Shown here: positions 1-8,003 of the stretch, in pieces
How the letters are laid out: the number at the start of each line of letters is the position of its first letter
Numbering within the stretch: position 1 is the stretch's first letter
Source: an uncultured Alsobacter sp.
GTDB lineage: Bacteria; Pseudomonadota; Alphaproteobacteria; Rhizobiales; Beijerinckiaceae
Assembly: GCF_945952055.1 (NCBI RefSeq)
Contig: NZ_CAMFHB010000007.1
Coordinates: 117,785-181,784 of the forward strand
Direction: 5' to 3'
Length of the DNA: 64,000 nucleotides
The notes under the pieces: model-generated
The model's input: the letters and a program-made list of their open reading frames with translations, nothing else
The model's database searches: none
What the model was told of the DNA's origin: nothing
Made by a program: the position numbers and the translations under genes

Positions 1-657
1 GAGCAGCGCCGTCCCGGTTTCCTTCTGCAGCGCGCGCACCAGCGCCAGGATCTGGGCCTGGATGGTGACGTCCAGCGCCGTGGTGGGCTCGTCGGCGATG
101 AGCAGCCGCGGCCCGTTGGCCAGCGCCATGGCGATCATCACGCGCTGCCGCATGCCCCCCGACAGCTGGTGCGGGTAGTCGTCGAGCCGCTTCTCCGCCG
201 CCGGGATGCGCACGCGCTTGAGCATGTCGAGGGCGACCGCGCGCGCCTTGGCCTTGTCGACACCGCGATGGCGCACGACCACCTCGGCGATCTGGTCGCC
301 GATGGTGAAGGCCGGATTGAGCGAGGTCATCGGCTCCTGGAAGATCATGGTCATCCGGTCGCCGCGCAGGTCCGCGCGCTGGCGCTCGTCGAGCCGCAGC
401 AGGTCGATGTCCTCGAACCGCACGCGACCGGAGGTGACGCGCAGCGGCGGTGTCGCCAGGAGCCCCATCACGGCGAGCGACGTGACGCTCTTGCCGCAGC
501 CCGATTCACCCACCAGGCACAAGGTTCGTCCGGAATGGATGGTGAAGCTGACGTCGTCCACGAGCGTCGTGGCGGTGCCGCGGCCCTCCACGGCGATCGT
601 CAGGCCTTCCACGGTCAGCGTGGGCTGGGCGATTGGAGACGTGGCGACTTCGGACAT
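1..657 (-). CDS. Peptide/nickel-type ABC transporter ATP-binding protein (partial)
   Basis: This is the N-terminal 219 codons of an OppD/DppD-type ATPase; the C-terminus lies beyond the window edge. Visible motifs are Walker [10 protein letters not shown]-loop FQEP, ABC signature LSGGMRQR and Walker B LLIADEPT, in the expected order. Proteins of this family power import of oligopeptides, dipeptides or nickel from the cytoplasmic face of the membrane. The start is taken as the ATG at 657; a GTG two codons upstream at 663 is an alternative. The substrate cannot be inferred because the permease and binding-protein genes are outside the window. Confidence 0.93.
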   Translation of the reverse strand, partial: MSEVATSPIAQPTLTVEGLTIAVEGRGTATTLVDDVSFTIHSGRTLCLVGESGCGKSVTSLAVMGLLATPPLRVTSGRVRFEDIDLLRLDERQRADLRGDRMTMIFQEPMTSLNPAFTIGDQIAEVVVRHRGVDKAKARAVALDMLKRVRIPAAEKRLDDYPHQLSGGMRQRVMIAMALANGPRLLIADEPTTALDVTIQAQILALVRALQKETGTALL

Positions 658-850
658 GGACACGCAATCGAACCGGGAGTGACGCCGGGATCGTAGTCCT
701 CACCTTCGGCCCTGCAAGGCCTCATCGCCGATATTTTACGCATTAAACATCGCGAGATCGTGTGCCGCCCGAAATGAAGGCGGCTTGCCGCGATTTCGCG
801 CTCCCGCGGCAGCGCTCGGCTGCATTCTTGTGCATGCGTGCCGGCCGGCC

Positions 851-1534
851 TCACGCGGCCGGGGTCGCATGCCGCCTTTTGAGGAGCCAGCCCAGGGCGA
901 GCACGATGAGGGTCCCCGCGATCGCGAGGGGCAGTTCGAGGCGGTGGAGGAGTTCCTCCCCGAACCGTTGCACCAGCCAGGGGTCGGCATCGAGCATCTC
1001 GCCCGCCACCCAGCCCAGGAGGCCCGCGCCGGCCCAGACCAGGATCGGAAACCGCGCCAGCAGGCTCATGATCAAGGTGGCGCCGGCGACGATGAGCGGG
1101 ATGGAGATCAGGAGTCCGAACACCAGCATGGCCATGTTGTCCTTGGCCACGGCGGCGATCGCGAGCACGTTGTCGAGGCTCATCACCATGTCCGCCACGG
1201 CCACCGTCCAGACGGCATGCAGCAGCTTGTCGCTGGCCTTGATGTCGTCGCCCTCGTCACCGTCCTCGGCGACGAGCTTCACCGCCACCCAGAGCAGCAG
1301 GACGCTCCCGGCGATGCGCAGGAACGGGGTCTGCAGCAGCTTCACGACGATGAGCGTGAACACGACGCGCAGCAGGACGGCCACCGCGGAGCCCAGGACG
1401 ATCCCCATGCGGCGCTGCTTCGGCGGCAGGCCGCGGCACGCCATGGCGATCACGACGGCATTGTCGCCCGACAGGATGATGTTGACCCACACGACCTCGA
1501 GGACCGCGAGTGCGGATTGCAGTGTGAGGTCCAT
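851..1534 (-). CDS. TerC-family integral membrane protein, copy 2
   Basis: A 227-residue polytopic membrane protein of the TerC/YjbE family (COG0861). It has the paired acidic motifs typical of the family, LSGDNAVV near the N-terminus and MSLDNV in the middle, which in characterised members belong to the metal (Mn2+) handling site. Members are linked to manganese efflux, metalation of exported enzymes or tellurium resistance; which applies here is not shown. A GGGGAGAC ribosome site precedes the ATG at 1534. It lies 33 bp downstream of a clear paralogue on the same strand, so the two are probably co-transcribed. Confidence 0.9.
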   Translation of the reverse strand: MDLTLQSALAVLEVVWVNIILSGDNAVVIAMACRGLPPKQRRMGIVLGSAVAVLLRVVFTLIVVKLLQTPFLRIAGSVLLLWVAVKLVAEDGDEGDDIKASDKLLHAVWTVAVADMVMSLDNVLAIAAVAKDNMAMLVFGLLISIPLIVAGATLIMSLLARFPILVWAGAGLLGWVAGEMLDADPWLVQRFGEELLHRLELPLAIAGTLIVLALGWLLKRRHATPAA

Positions 1535-1567
1535 GAGTCTCCCCGGGCTCGGTTCGGACGGTCGCGT

Positions 1568-2248
1568 TCAGACGGGATGCTGGGCGCGGCGCGACCTGCG
1601 CAGCGTCCAGGCGATGGCGAGCACCAGGGCGGCCCCGACGCTGGCGCCGATCAGGTGCCATTCCCCCGCGCCGTGGCCCAGGCGGGCGACGATCCACGGG
1701 TCCGTGACGATCATCTCGCCGCCGATCCAGCCCAGCAGGCCGGCGCCGGCCCACACGAACAGCGGAAAGCGCGCGATCAGCGACATGATCAGGGTCGAGC
1801 CCATGATGATGAGCGGGATGGAGACCACCAGGCCGAAGGTGAACAGGGCGACGTTGCCGTCGGACGCGGCGGCGATCGCCACCACGTTGTCGAGGCTCAT
1901 GACCGCGTCGGCGATCGCGATGGTCTTGACCGCCTGCCAGAGCGTCTCGCTCTCGGAGACGTGCGCCTCCTCGTCCTCGCCGACCACGAGCTTCACGGCG
2001 ATCCAGAACAGCAGCAGGCCGCCGATGGCGCCCAGCAGCGGGATCTCGAGCAGCCAGCTGATGATGACGGCGAAGAGGATGCGCAGGCCGACGGCGGTGC
2101 CCGCCCCCAGGACGATACCCATGCGCCGCTGGTGGGCCGGCAGCTTCCGGCAGGCGAGCGCGATCACCACCGCGTTGTCGCCCGACAGCAGCAGGTCGAT
2201 CCAGATGATCTGGGCGATGGCGATCAGGGTCTGGGGGCTGAACTCCAA
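1568..2248 (-). CDS. TerC-family integral membrane protein, copy 1
   Basis: A 226-residue polytopic membrane protein of the TerC/YjbE family, paralogous to the next gene downstream. It shows the same LSGDNAVV and MSLDNVVA motifs and the same helix order, but the two sequences have diverged well, so this is not a recent duplication. The start is a TTG at 2248, supported by a GAGGTGA ribosome site six bases upstream. The probable role is metal ion transport across the inner membrane, by family analogy only. The two adjacent copies may form a hetero-oligomer or have split substrates. Confidence 0.9.
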   Translation of the reverse strand: MEFSPQTLIAIAQIIWIDLLLSGDNAVVIALACRKLPAHQRRMGIVLGAGTAVGLRILFAVIISWLLEIPLLGAIGGLLLFWIAVKLVVGEDEEAHVSESETLWQAVKTIAIADAVMSLDNVVAIAAASDGNVALFTFGLVVSIPLIIMGSTLIMSLIARFPLFVWAGAGLLGWIGGEMIVTDPWIVARLGHGAGEWHLIGASVGAALVLAIAWTLRRSRRAQHPV

Positions 2249-2279
2249 GGCGTCACCTCTTGTTCTGGTTTGACCGGCG

Positions 2280-3359
2280 TCAGCCGTCGAGATGATCCGC
2301 GACGGCGCGGCCGCAGGTGGTCGTGTCCGCCGCGCCGCCGAGATCCCTGGTGCGCAGCTTCGGCTCGGCGAGAACCCGTTCGATCGCGGCCTCGATGGCC
2401 CGGGCCGCCTCGGGCTCGCCGAGATGGTCGAGCATCATGGCCGCCGACCAGATCTGGGCGATCGGGTTGGCGAGGTTCTTTCCCGCGATGTCCGGCGCCG
2501 AGCCGTGGACGGGCTCGAACAGCGAGGGGAACTCCCGGCTCGGATTGATGTTTCCGGACGGAGCGATGCCGATGGTGCCGGTGCAGGCGGGCCCGAGATC
2601 GGACAGGATGTCACCGAACAGGTTGGAGGCGACGACGACGTCGAACCAGTCCGGGTGGAGCACGAAATGGGCGGTCAGGATGTCGATGTGGTACTGGTCC
2701 CAGCGAACGTCGGGATAGGCCTTCGCCATCTCGCTGACCCGCTCGTCCCAGTACGGCATCGTGATCGAGATGCCGTTCGATTTGGTGGCTGAGGTCAGGT
2801 GCTTCCTGGGGCGCTTCTGGGCGAGCTCGAAGGCGAAGCGCAGGATCCGGTCGACGCCGGTCCGCGTCATCACCGTCTCCTGGATCACCACCTCGCGGTC
2901 CGTCCCCGGGAACATGCGGCCGCCCACCGAGGAATATTCTCCCTCCGTGTTCTCGCGCACGACGTAGAAGTCGATGTCTCCGGGCTTGCGGCCGGCCAGC
3001 GGCGACGGCACGCCCGGCATCAGGCGCACGGGGCGCAGATTGACGTATTGCTCGAATTCACGCCGGAACAGCAGCAGGGAGCCCCACAGGGACACGTGGT
3101 CGGGCACCGTCGCCGGCCAGCCCACGGCGCCGAAGAAGAGGGCGTCGTGGTTGCCGACGCGATCCTTCCAGTCCTCCGGCATCATACGGCCGTGCCGTGC
3201 GTAATAGTCGCAGGACGCGAAGTCGAAGTGGTCGAACTGCAGCGTGAAGCCGAAGCGCCGGCTCGCGGCCTCCAGAACGCGGAGGCCTTCAGGCACGACC
3301 TCCTTGCCGATGCCGTCGCCCGGGATCACGGCCAGACGATACACGCGGTTGCTCGCCAT
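2280..3359 (-). CDS. ttuC: Tartrate/D-malate dehydrogenase (isocitrate/isopropylmalate dehydrogenase family)
   Basis: A 359-residue beta-decarboxylating dehydrogenase. It has the N-terminal IPGDGIGKEV signature, the VRENTEGEYSS phosphate-loop region, the catalytic K in SATKSN, the metal-binding aspartates in NLFGDILSDL and the C-terminal EPVHGSAPDIAGK nucleotide site. These details match tartrate dehydrogenase/decarboxylase and D-malate dehydrogenase rather than LeuB. It would oxidise tartrate or D-malate with NAD+ and Mn2+ or K+. It is divergent from a tricarboxylate-type transporter operon starting 147 bp away, so the transporter probably imports its substrate. Tartrate versus D-malate is not resolved. 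Confidence 0.88.
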   Translation of the reverse strand: MASNRVYRLAVIPGDGIGKEVVPEGLRVLEAASRRFGFTLQFDHFDFASCDYYARHGRMMPEDWKDRVGNHDALFFGAVGWPATVPDHVSLWGSLLLFRREFEQYVNLRPVRLMPGVPSPLAGRKPGDIDFYVVRENTEGEYSSVGGRMFPGTDREVVIQETVMTRTGVDRILRFAFELAQKRPRKHLTSATKSNGISITMPYWDERVSEMAKAYPDVRWDQYHIDILTAHFVLHPDWFDVVVASNLFGDILSDLGPACTGTIGIAPSGNINPSREFPSLFEPVHGSAPDIAGKNLANPIAQIWSAAMMLDHLGEPEAARAIEAAIERVLAEPKLRTRDLGGAADTTTCGRAVADHLDG

Positions 3360-3505
3360 GTGTCAGGACACTCTCGAGTTGCTGTCAGGGCTCTAACGGG
3401 CGGCCCCTGCTTGACGATTGCTGCGCCTTCTCTATTGCAACATGGAGAGGACAACAACAGCGGGACACCGCGGTTTCCGACGACAGGTCAGGGGAGAGGG
3501 TCACG

Positions 3506-3988
3506 ATGACGACGATGGACAAGGGCGCCCCCAGGGCGGGCGGCGCCGTTCGTGCGCCACAGGATTTCGCAGCCGGCCTCTTTCTGATGGCCGTGGCCGC
3601 TCTGGCGCTGTGGCTCTCATCCGACCTCCCCCTGGGCACGATGCGCGCGATGGGGCCGGGCATGCTGCCCCGCGCCATTGCCGTCCTGGTCGGGCTTTCC
3701 GGGCTGGTGCTGGCGGCTTCGGCCTTCGTCTCGGACGGGGAGGCGCTGACGCGCTGGCACCTGCGCGGCCCGATCCTGATCCTGGGCGCGGTGGCGGTCT
3801 TCGCCCTGACGATCCGCACAGCCGGCCTGATCGTGGCCGGTCCGGCCTCGATGATCATCGCGTCCTTCGCCACCGACGAGGTGCGCTGGAAGGAGGCGGT
3901 GATCTTCTCCGTGGCCATGACCGCCGGCTGCATCCTTCTGTTCAAGGTGGCCCTCAAGCTGCCGATCCCCGTCATCGCCTTCATGTGA
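3506..3988 (+). CDS. tctB: Tripartite tricarboxylate transporter small membrane subunit TctB
   Basis: A 160-residue protein with four predicted membrane helices, matching the DUF1468/TctB family. A strong GGGGAGAGGG ribosome site precedes the ATG. It is the small permease subunit of a binding-protein-dependent secondary transporter for di- or tricarboxylates in the inner membrane. The tctA gene starts 12 bp downstream. The operon is divergent from the tartrate/D-malate-type dehydrogenase, which suggests tartrate or a related hydroxy acid as the ligand. Confidence 0.9.
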   Translation: MTTMDKGAPRAGGAVRAPQDFAAGLFLMAVAALALWLSSDLPLGTMRAMGPGMLPRAIAVLVGLSGLVLAASAFVSDGEALTRWHLRGPILILGAVAVFALTIRTAGLIVAGPASMIIASFATDEVRWKEAVIFSVAMTAGCILLFKVALKLPIPVIAFM

Positions 3989-4000
3989 GCGGAGGCGGAG

Positions 4001-5500
4001 ATGGACCTCTTTTCAAACCTCGCGCTGGGCTTTGCGACGGCGCTGTCGCTTCAGAACCTCGCACTCTGTTTCGTGGGCTGCATGGTGGGCACGCTGATCG
4101 GCGTCCTGCCGGGCGTCGGCCCAATCGCCACGATCGCCATCCTGCTGCCGATCACCTTCGGCCTGGATCCCACCGGCGCGCTGATCATGCTGGCGGGCAT
4201 CTACTACGGCGCCCAGTACGGCGGCTCGACCACCGCCATCCTGGTCAACATCCCGGGTGAGGCGACCTCGGTCGTGACCGTTCTAGACGGTCACCAGATG
4301 GCCCGCCAGGGCCGCGCCGGCGCGGCGCTGGGCATGGCCGCCATCGGGTCCTTCATCGCGGGCTGCGTGGCGACGGTCGTGATCGCGGCGCTCGGCGCAC
4401 CGCTCACCAAGCTCGCCCTCCTGTTCGGACCGGCCGAGTACTTCTCCCTGATGGTCATGGGCCTGGTGTTCGCCGTGGTCCTCGCCCGCGGCTCGATCGT
4501 GAAGGCCATCGCCATGATCCTGGCGGGCCTGCTCCTGTCGACCGTCGGCACGGACCTGGAGACCGGCCAGGAGCGCATGACCCTCGGGATCCAGGATCTC
4601 TCGGACGGCATCGACTTCGCGGTGCTCGCCATGGGCCTCTTCGGTTTCGCGGAAATCCTGCGCAATCTGGAGAGCCCCGAGGCGCGCGACGTGGTGAAGG
4701 GGTCGATCGGACGCCTGCTGCCGACAGCCGCCGAATTCCGCCAGTCCTTCTGGCCGATCGTGCGCGGCACAGGCCTGGGGGCCCTCCTGGGGATCCTGCC
4801 GGGCAACGGGGCCGTGCTCGGACCGTTCGCCTCCTACACCCTAGAAAAGAAGATCGCGAAGGATCCCCGTCGCTTCGGGCGGGGTGCCATCGAGGGCGTG
4901 GCGGGACCGGAATCGGCCAACAACGCGGGCGCCCAGACCGCCTTCATTCCCCTGCTGACCCTGGGCATCCCGCCGAACGCCGTCATGGCGCTGATGGTGG
5001 GCGCCATGACCATCCATGGGATCATCCCCGGCCCGCAGGTCATGGAGAAGAACCCGACCCTGTTCTGGGGCATGGTCGCCTCGATGTGGATCGGCAACCT
5101 GATGCTGCTGGTGATCAACCTGCCGTTGATCGGCCTGTGGGTGCGGCTCCTGAAGGTACCCTACCGGCTCATGTTCCCGGCCATCCTGATCTTCTGCTGC
5201 ATCGGCATCTACTCCATCAACAACAACCCGACCGACGTCATGGCCACGGCCGTGTTCGGCCTGGTGGGCTACGTGCTGTTCAAGCTCGGCTTCGAGCCCG
5301 CGCCCCTGCTGCTCGGCTTCGTGCTGGGCAAGCTGATGGAGGAGAAGCTTCGCCAGGCGCTCATCCTGTCCCGCGGCAGCTTCTCCACCTTCATCGAGCG
5401 GCCGGTGTCGGGGACACTCCTCGCGGTTGCAGTCGTGATGCTCGTGCTCGCGCTTCTTCCCTCTATCCGGAAGGGTAGGGATGAAGTGTTCACGGAATGA
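4001..5500 (+). CDS. tctA: Tripartite tricarboxylate transporter large permease TctA
   Basis: A 499-residue polytopic permease with about 11-12 membrane helices. It carries the two family signature loops GVLPGVGPIAT (about residues 30-40) and GILPGNGAVLGP (about 266-277), which are internally repeated in TctA proteins. Its length is normal for the family. A GGAGGCGGAG ribosome site lies just before the ATG. It forms the ion-coupled translocation channel with TctB and receives substrate from TctC. A hairpin follows in the gap before tctC. Confidence 0.94.
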   Translation: MDLFSNLALGFATALSLQNLALCFVGCMVGTLIGVLPGVGPIATIAILLPITFGLDPTGALIMLAGIYYGAQYGGSTTAILVNIPGEATSVVTVLDGHQMARQGRAGAALGMAAIGSFIAGCVATVVIAALGAPLTKLALLFGPAEYFSLMVMGLVFAVVLARGSIVKAIAMILAGLLLSTVGTDLETGQERMTLGIQDLSDGIDFAVLAMGLFGFAEILRNLESPEARDVVKGSIGRLLPTAAEFRQSFWPIVRGTGLGALLGILPGNGAVLGPFASYTLEKKIAKDPRRFGRGAIEGVAGPESANNAGAQTAFIPLLTLGIPPNAVMALMVGAMTIHGIIPGPQVMEKNPTLFWGMVASMWIGNLMLLVINLPLIGLWVRLLKVPYRLMFPAILIFCCIGIYSINNNPTDVMATAVFGLVGYVLFKLGFEPAPLLLGFVLGKLMEEKLRQALILSRGSFSTFIERPVSGTLLAVAVVMLVLALLPSIRKGRDEVFTE

Positions 5501-5541
5501 GGATAGAAAAGCGTCCGAAGGCGCCTATCTAGAGTGACCAG

Positions 5542-5564
5542 AGCCCGGCTCGACCCGGGCTTTT
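5542..5564 (+). terminator. Intercistronic hairpin between tctA and tctC
   Basis: AGCCCGG and CCGGGCT arms surround a short loop and are followed by TTTTCTCC, which has the form of a rho-independent terminator. It sits inside the operon, 21 bases before the tctC start codon. It could partly terminate tctBA transcripts, or protect the 5' end of a processed tctC message. Confidence 0.6.
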
Positions 5565-5585
5565 CTCCAACAGGGAAGCAACGCC

Positions 5586-6560
5586 ATGACCTTGCGTATC
5601 GCTGCCGCGCTTGCGGCTGTGCTCGCTGCCGCCACACCCGCGGCAGCACAGACCTATCCGGCCAAGCCGATCACCATGATCGTGCCGTTCGCGGCCGGCG
5701 GCCCCACAGATATCATCGCCCGCATCGTCGGCGAGCACATGGGCCGTACGCTGGGCCAGCAGATCGTCATCGAGAACGTCGCCGGCGCCGGCGGCACGAC
5801 CGGCACGACCCGCACCGCCCAGGCCGCGCCCGACGGCTACACCATCATGATGGGCCACATGGGGACGCACGGCGCCGCCCCGGCGCTCTATCCCAAGCTC
5901 AAATACGACCCGACCAAGGACTTCGAGCCGATCGGCATGGCGGCCGGCACGCCGATCCTGATCGTCGCGAAGAAGGGGCTCGCGCCCAAGGATCTCAAAG
6001 AGTTCGTGGCCTTCGCCAAGCAGGGCGGCGACAAGCTGAACCTGGCCCATGCCGGCATCGGCAGCGTCTCGCACGCCACCGCGCTGCTGTTCAACGCGTC
6101 GATCGGCACCAAGCCGACCTCCGTCCCCTACAAGGGCACGGGACCGGCCATGAACGACCTCGTCTCCGGCCAGGTCGACTACATGTGCGACCAGATCGTC
6201 AACGTGGTCGAGCAGGTGAAGGCGGGCTCCATCAAGGCCTACGCCATCGCCACGCCCGATCGTTCGCCGGCCCTGCCCGACGTGCCGACCACCAAGGAAG
6301 CCGGACTGCCTGACTACCAGGTTAGCGCCTGGAACGCGATGTTCGCCCCCAAGGGCACCTCGCCCGAGATCGTGGCCAAGCTCAGCGATGCCTTGAACAA
6401 GGCTCTCGCAGACCCCAACACCGCCAAGCGGCTCACGGACCTCGGCGGCGTGCTGCCCGAACCCGCCAACCGCAATCCGGCCTGGCTCAAGGGCTACGTG
6501 GCCCAGGAAGTCGCCCGCTGGACTCCGGTGATCAAGGCCGCCGGCGAAACTGCGGAGTGA
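5586..6560 (+). CDS. tctC: Tripartite tricarboxylate transporter substrate-binding protein TctC
   Basis: A 324-residue periplasmic binding protein (Bug/TctC family). It has a signal peptide ending in ATPAAAQ around residue 22 and then YPAKPITMIVPFAAGGPTD, the usual N-terminal start of mature Bug proteins. It captures a carboxylate and delivers it to TctAB. The AGGGAAGCAACGCC leader gives a ribosome site. It is separated from tctA by 85 bp containing a terminator-like hairpin, so its expression may differ from that of the membrane subunits. The ligand is not predictable from sequence; tartrate or D-malate is suggested by the neighbouring dehydrogenase. Confidence 0.93.
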   Translation: MTLRIAAALAAVLAAATPAAAQTYPAKPITMIVPFAAGGPTDIIARIVGEHMGRTLGQQIVIENVAGAGGTTGTTRTAQAAPDGYTIMMGHMGTHGAAPALYPKLKYDPTKDFEPIGMAAGTPILIVAKKGLAPKDLKEFVAFAKQGGDKLNLAHAGIGSVSHATALLFNASIGTKPTSVPYKGTGPAMNDLVSGQVDYMCDQIVNVVEQVKAGSIKAYAIATPDRSPALPDVPTTKEAGLPDYQVSAWNAMFAPKGTSPEIVAKLSDALNKALADPNTAKRLTDLGGVLPEPANRNPAWLKGYVAQEVARWTPVIKAAGETAE

Positions 6561-6586
6561 CGCGGCGCCGGCCGCTGTGGAACTCA

Positions 6587-6620
6587 GGCCCCCCGGGCTC
6601 ACACCCGGGGGCTTTTGTTT
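6587..6620 (+). terminator. Rho-independent terminator after tctC
   Basis: GCCCCCCGGG and CCCGGGGGC arms flank a seven-base loop and are followed by TTTTGTTT. It lies 27 bp after the tctC stop codon. Confidence 0.85.
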
Positions 6621-6701
6621 CTTGAGACCTCTGCCACCATCTCCACAGCCGAGGACCGTGCAAATCGATTTCGTGCGCTGTTCCAGGGCTCCCCGATCAA
6701 C

Positions 6702-6802
6702 TCCGCGACCATCTCTTCGCCGTCCTGCCCGGGCTTGGCCCGGGCATCCACGACTTTGCCTGGGCCATCCTGAAGTCGTGGGTGGCCGGGCCAGGCCCGG
6801 CC
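6702..6802. repeat. 101-bp dispersed palindromic repeat, copy 1
   Basis: This segment aligns without gaps over 101 bp to 50629-50729. Each copy is an imperfect palindrome centred on a CATCCACGAC / GTCGTGG pair flanked by CCGGGC-rich arms. Such elements are common between genes in rhizobial genomes. With the next repeat it fills most of the stretch 6621-7026, in which I see no gene. Confidence 0.85.
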
Positions 6803-6874
6803 ATGACGCGGAGAGGAAGGTGCTTTCAGGACGGTCGGACGATGCACAAGCTCTGAACAGACCGCGCAGCGGGC

Positions 6875-6926
6875 GTGTCGAAGGATGCAGGATGGCACAG
6901 CGTCGAGATTGTGCGTCCTTCGACAC
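6875..6926. repeat. Inverted repeat with 15-bp arms, second intergenic repeat type
   Basis: The arm GTGTCGAAGGATGCA (6875-6889) is complemented by TGCGTCCTTCGACAC (6912-6926) with one mismatch, across a 22-base loop. The sequence resembles another palindromic family often seen between genes in Hyphomicrobiales. No coding gene is supported here. Confidence 0.7.
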
Positions 6927-7026
6927 ACGGCCTACGGCCGCTGCTCAAGATGAGGACTTTGGGGCAGCTGCGGGAGGTCGTGCTGCTCAGGATCGAACCC
7001 CGGAGAAGTGAGACGCGGCCTGCCTC

Positions 7027-7503
7027 CTACCGGCTCAGCCGCTCCTTGATCCGCCGCGTCAGAAGGTCGCGGACGCTGCGATAGGCGTCGAGCACCTGGT
7101 CGCGCGAGCCCTGGACGAGCGTTGGATCGGGCGTGGGCCAGTACTCGACTTCCACCGCGCTGGTGCGCGTGAGTTCGAGGGCCTTGTGGTGGGCCTCGGG
7201 GCTCAGGGAGACGATCAGGTCGAAGTTGAGCCCCTCCCAGTCCTCCAGCTCCTCGAGCGTGCGCGGACGGTGCCGGCTGGCATCGATGCCGATCTCGTCG
7301 AGGACGGCGACCATGAAGGGGTCGACCTCGCCCTTCCGCGCCCCGGCCGACTGCACGTAGACGGACTTGCCGAAGAAGTGTCGCGCGATGGCTTCCGCCA
7401 TGGGCGAGCGGACGGCGTTGAAGGCGCAGGCGAACAGCACCGCGCCGACGCGCCGGGCGCCGGGTGCCGCTGCGCCGGAGCCCGGCCCGCCCCCCTCGGC
7501 CAT
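7027..7503 (-). CDS. Low-molecular-weight phosphatase-like protein (arsenate reductase/LMW-PTP fold)
   Basis: A 158-residue protein with the CX5R(S/T) catalytic loop as CAFNAVRS near residue 26 and a C-terminal TPDP motif supplying the general-acid aspartate. This is the low-molecular-weight tyrosine phosphatase fold, shared with ArsC-type reductases. The ATG at 7503 was chosen because it lies two bases after the UPF0262 stop codon and just before the conserved domain. The reading frame runs much further upstream, but only as an overlap with other genes. The physiological substrate is unknown. Confidence 0.88.
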   Translation of the reverse strand: MAEGGGPGSGAAAPGARRVGAVLFACAFNAVRSPMAEAIARHFFGKSVYVQSAGARKGEVDPFMVAVLDEIGIDASRHRPRTLEELEDWEGLNFDLIVSLSPEAHHKALELTRTSAVEVEYWPTPDPTLVQGSRDQVLDAYRSVRDLLTRRIKERLSR

Positions 7504-7505
7504 GC

Positions 7506-8000
7506 TCAGCCTTTCCAGTGCAAGGCCGTGATCAGGGTGAACAGGCGCCGGGCGGTGTCGAAGTCGATCTCGATCTTGCCGGCCAGGCGCTCGACGAGGA
7601 TGTTGGCGGCCTCGTTGTGCAGGCCGCGGCGACCCATGTCGATCGCCTCGATCTGGGCGGCGCTCGCGGTGCGGATGGCCGCGTAGTAGCTCTCGCACAC
7701 CAGGAAATAGTCTTTCACGACGCTGCGGAACGGCGCCAGCGACAGGATGTGCGTGATCAGCGGCGAGCCGGCGGAGTCCCGGACGTCGAAGGACAGCTTG
7801 TTCGCGGTCAGCGAGAGATGCAGGGCGTAGGGGCCGCCCTCGTGCCCCGGCAGGCCGAAGCTGTTGCTCTCGATCAGGTCGTAGATGGCGACGGCCCGCT
7901 CGTGCTCCTGCTCCGGCATGCCGCGCCCGATCGACACCTCGTCGAGCGTGACCGCCATCAGGCGGCGGGCGGGGCTCCTGGCGGGCGGCGCGTCGGCCAT
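7506..8000 (-). CDS. UPF0262 family protein
   Basis: A 164-residue cytoplasmic protein matching UPF0262, an alphaproteobacterial family of unknown function. Recognisable segments are [13 protein letters not shown], the [16 protein letters not shown] block and the [14 protein letters not shown] block. It sits three bases after hisD and two bases before the small phosphatase, all on one strand. That is a conserved arrangement in the class and implies one transcript. Confidence 0.92.
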   Translation of the reverse strand: MADAPPARSPARRLMAVTLDEVSIGRGMPEQEHERAVAIYDLIESNSFGLPGHEGGPYALHLSLTANKLSFDVRDSAGSPLITHILSLAPFRSVVKDYFLVCESYYAAIRTASAAQIEAIDMGRRGLHNEAANILVERLAGKIEIDFDTARRLFTLITALHWKG

Positions 8001-8003
8001 GGC

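Noticed and set aside
785..2548. Long plus-strand open frames opposite the TerC and dehydrogenase genes
   Set aside because: They are antisense frames created by high GC; the products are Arg/His/Asp-rich with no domains, while the opposite strand encodes clear families.
6599..6928. Open frame rich in W, P, G and H over the intergenic repeats
   Set aside because: It is the translation of the palindromic repeats (HGRAWPGHPRL-type peptide), a familiar false gene in rhizobial genomes.
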